A stretch of 64,000 nucleotides of DNA from Hyphochytrium catenoides (taxonomy: Eukaryota > Sar > Hyphochytriomycetes > Hyphochytriales > Hyphochytriaceae): contig FLMG01004215.1 in assembly GCA_900088475.1 (NCBI GenBank), positions 77,801 through 141,800 of the forward strand, written 5' to 3'. Positions 61,901 through 64,000 of the stretch are shown in pieces. A program made the translations under genes and the position numbers. Position 1 is the stretch's first letter. Every line of letters begins with the position of its first letter. The notes under the pieces are model-generated. The model was given only the letters and a program-made list of their open reading frames with translations, searched no databases and was not told the origin of the DNA.

Positions 61901-64000
61901 TAGAAGATGTTAGTCTTAAGTTAGAGGAGGTAACGGAACCAACGATGCTGATCTTATTCTTTACAGGTCAAGCTTTCTGAACTCAGGAAGACCGACGAAC
62001 CAGTAACTACGCATACCATCCCACGGGCGTTAACAGTAGCAGGCTCGGATTCCGGGGGTGGCGCTGGAATACAGGCTGATCTTAAGTCCTTTCAGATGAA
62101 CGGAGTCTTCGGGATGACAGTCCTAACAGCTCTTACGGCACAGAACACAGGTAAAGGACGTTATTTAGCGTCGATGTGAATAGCTTCAGTCTCAAAGGAC
62201 CAATAGCCTCATTTCCCGCCCACGAATAGCCTCAATTTCTTTCACTCCTTGTAAGATTGTATCGGATCAAACTCAATCGGTGTACAAGGTTCATCGTCAT
62301 TCAAAAACCCCACTTTCCCTCTGTGTCCATATTGATTGACGATTCTTGTCTGTGATTGCGTCATCGCAGCCGGAGTGCAGGCCGTAGAACCGGTGCCAAT
62401 TGAGTTTGTCCGAAAGCAGCTGCAATCGGTACTGGAAGACATAGGAAGTGACAGCTTGAAGACCGGAGTACTCTTCTCAGCAGAAATAGTCAAAGAGGTG
62501 GCCGCTGCTGTTCGGTCATATGGTATACGCAATGTCGTGGTGGATCCCGTCATGGTTTCCTCTAGCGGACACAAACTTATAAGTGACACAGCTATTGAGG
62601 TAAGCTAATACTTTCAAGGTGGGGGACATCTAGGGCTTGGGGCATAGATTTAGAAGTGCTCAAAGTTCTCTGATGAAGGGCAAGCGATATGTGTTGGGTT
62701 GGAGATACTAGGACGACGTCGAAGATGCAAACAGTAAGCTTTTAACCATTCCCCTTGGCATCACGTCTCACTTCTAGGCACTGATAAGTGAGCTCTTTCC
62801 TCTCGCAACCGTGGTCACGCCCAATATCCCAGAGGCTTCAATGCTTTTGAAGAACAAGGAGATATCCTCTCTCGAACAGATGAAGGAGGCGGCTAAGGAG
62901 CTGCACAGCTTTGGACCTAAACTTGTGCTTTTGAAAGGTGGTCATCTGCTGAAGTTTCAGAACGAGCAGTTCTCCTTTCCGAAAGTGAGCCAAGAAGGAG
63001 AAACAAGGGTGGCGGAGCCCCAAGGAACGGCACAAGTAACTGATATTCTCTATGACGGTGCAAAGTTCTACGAGTTTTCCCGACCAGCGTTACTAACGAA
63101 GAACTCACACGGAACCGGTTGTACGTTGGCCGCAGCAATTGCAGCCCAACTAGCCCGTGGTCTACTCCCGTGTGAAGCAGTGGCAGAGGGAATCCGATAC
63201 CTAGCCAGCGTTCTAGGTAACCGCTGGAAGATGGACTCTGTCTTAGCTTTCCATCTACATTTCTTACCATATCAAGCTCCATATTGTCTGACCTTACTCC
63301 TCATAATGTTTTGTCCTACCTGCAACAGCTTCTAGCCATGGACTCAATCTCGGAGGTGGCGATAACAAACCTTTGAATCATGCCTTTCAGCTGACAGAGT
63401 GCAGTCCAATCCGCCGGGAAAGAAGGAGGAAAAGAGGCCTCGAACTGGACCCTGTACGCTGTGACCGATGAGGATATAATAAAAGCTCGTGGTTTGAGCC
63501 TTTTATCTGCAGTTTCGCAAGCGATTGATGGAGGCGCCTCTGTGAGTTTGTGGCAGACAGCCACACTTCTCTGCCATGTGCACCCAGTTACCTTCTTTAG
63601 CTGCCTAACGTTATCTCTTTGCCGACGGTCACAAGGGGTTGCAGTGATCTTTGCTCCCCAAACTGTCCTCCTGTCATTTTACAGCTCGTGGTGACGTAAT
63701 CTGTCCTTACATGCCTTTCTAACACGTGAACCTGCTCGTCATGACTTCAATAAGATTATCCAGATAAGAGAGAAAAAGGCCAGCACAGGAGAGTTTGTCA
63801 GACAGGCCAGGGAGCTCCTAACAATTACCAGAGCCCAAGGTGTCCCTCTCATTGTCAATGACAGAGTCGACGTCATGTTAGCCAGTGGTGCCGACGGCTT
63901 GCATATCGGGCAGGAGGACATGGATGCTGCGACTGCAAGGCAGTTGATTGGAACTCAAAGAATACTTGGAGTCACTGTTAGTGATCTTTGCTTGCTTGTT
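58995..64000 (+). CDS. Four-domain thiamin enzyme TenA-HAD-ThiD-ThiE, truncated by window end
   Basis: Fourteen in-phase exons are visible: 58995-59183, 59255-59365, 59535-59768, 59909-60182, 60364-60651, 60828-60962, 61254-61457, 61602-61684, 61791-61892, 61967-62150, 62370-62599, 62778-63216, 63405-63541, and one from 63755. Order of domains: TenA/THI-4 ([24 protein letters not shown]-like [20 protein letters not shown]), HAD phosphatase ([10 protein letters not shown], then LGDSLTD), ThiD HMP/HMP-P kinase ([43 protein letters not shown]), and ThiE ([34 protein letters not shown]). TenA-HAD equals plant TH2 (TMP phosphatase/amidohydrolase) and ThiD-ThiE equals plant TH1. Together they would salvage HMP, make TMP and dephosphorylate it to thiamin. 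No obvious transit peptide at this start. Confidence 0.93.

Overview
This is nuclear DNA from a gene-dense, intron-rich eukaryotic microbe. The proteins are clearly eukaryotic: snoRNP, farnesyltransferase, SNARE, U-box, RuvBL1, PP1 and Arf-like families. Almost every gene is cut by GT-AG introns of roughly 50-320 nt, and there are no bacterial operons or Shine-Dalgarno sites. A 65-base run of N shows the source is a draft assembly. A plant/alga-type thiamin enzyme, an OB-only STN1 like that of plants, and a repeat-rich membrane protein without an obvious animal or fungal family point to an algal or alga-related protist. I cannot name the lineage from the sequence alone. Exon coordinates were read by eye from splice consensus, reading phase and remembered family alignments. 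They are models, not transcript evidence.

Layout, left to right. 0-13 kb: 3' end of an unknown gene (+), UTP13 (-), a signal-peptide membrane protein with four copies of a ~60-aa module (+), an HSD17B8/FabG-type reductase (-), and the farnesyltransferase beta subunit (+), whose last exon begins inside the N gap. 13-21 kb: a possible 94-aa spliced gene (+), STN1 (+), NOSIP (-), an unknown five-exon gene (-), RUVBL1 (-). 21-36 kb: a CLC chloride channel (+), an F-box/LRR protein (-), mitochondrial phosphatidylserine decarboxylase (+), syntaxin-18 (-). 36-49 kb: an SRS2/UvrD-type helicase (+), a PPR-like protein (-), ERV1/ALR (+), ARL1 (-). 49-64 kb: FAHD1 (-, the only clearly intronless gene), a GDP-mannose-type transporter (+), ARMC1 (-), an unresolved gene (-), PP1 (+), SWS1/ZSWIM7 (-), an AHA1/Hch1-type Hsp90 co-chaperone (-), and a TenA-HAD-ThiD-ThiE thiamin enzyme (+) running off the right edge.

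Genes mostly alternate strand, giving divergent promoters of 0.6-1.1 kb and very short convergent 3' ends (55-276 bp). There is no pathway cluster, but themes recur: genome maintenance (STN1, SRS2-like helicase, SWS1, RUVBL1), mitochondria (PSD, ERV1, FAHD1, ARMC1, the PPR protein, the FabG-like reductase) and the secretory pathway (syntaxin-18, ARL1, nucleotide-sugar transporter). The best candidates for something new are the four-domain thiamin fusion, the tandem-module membrane protein, and the fully phased five-exon gene at 17.1-18.2 kb that matches no family I know.
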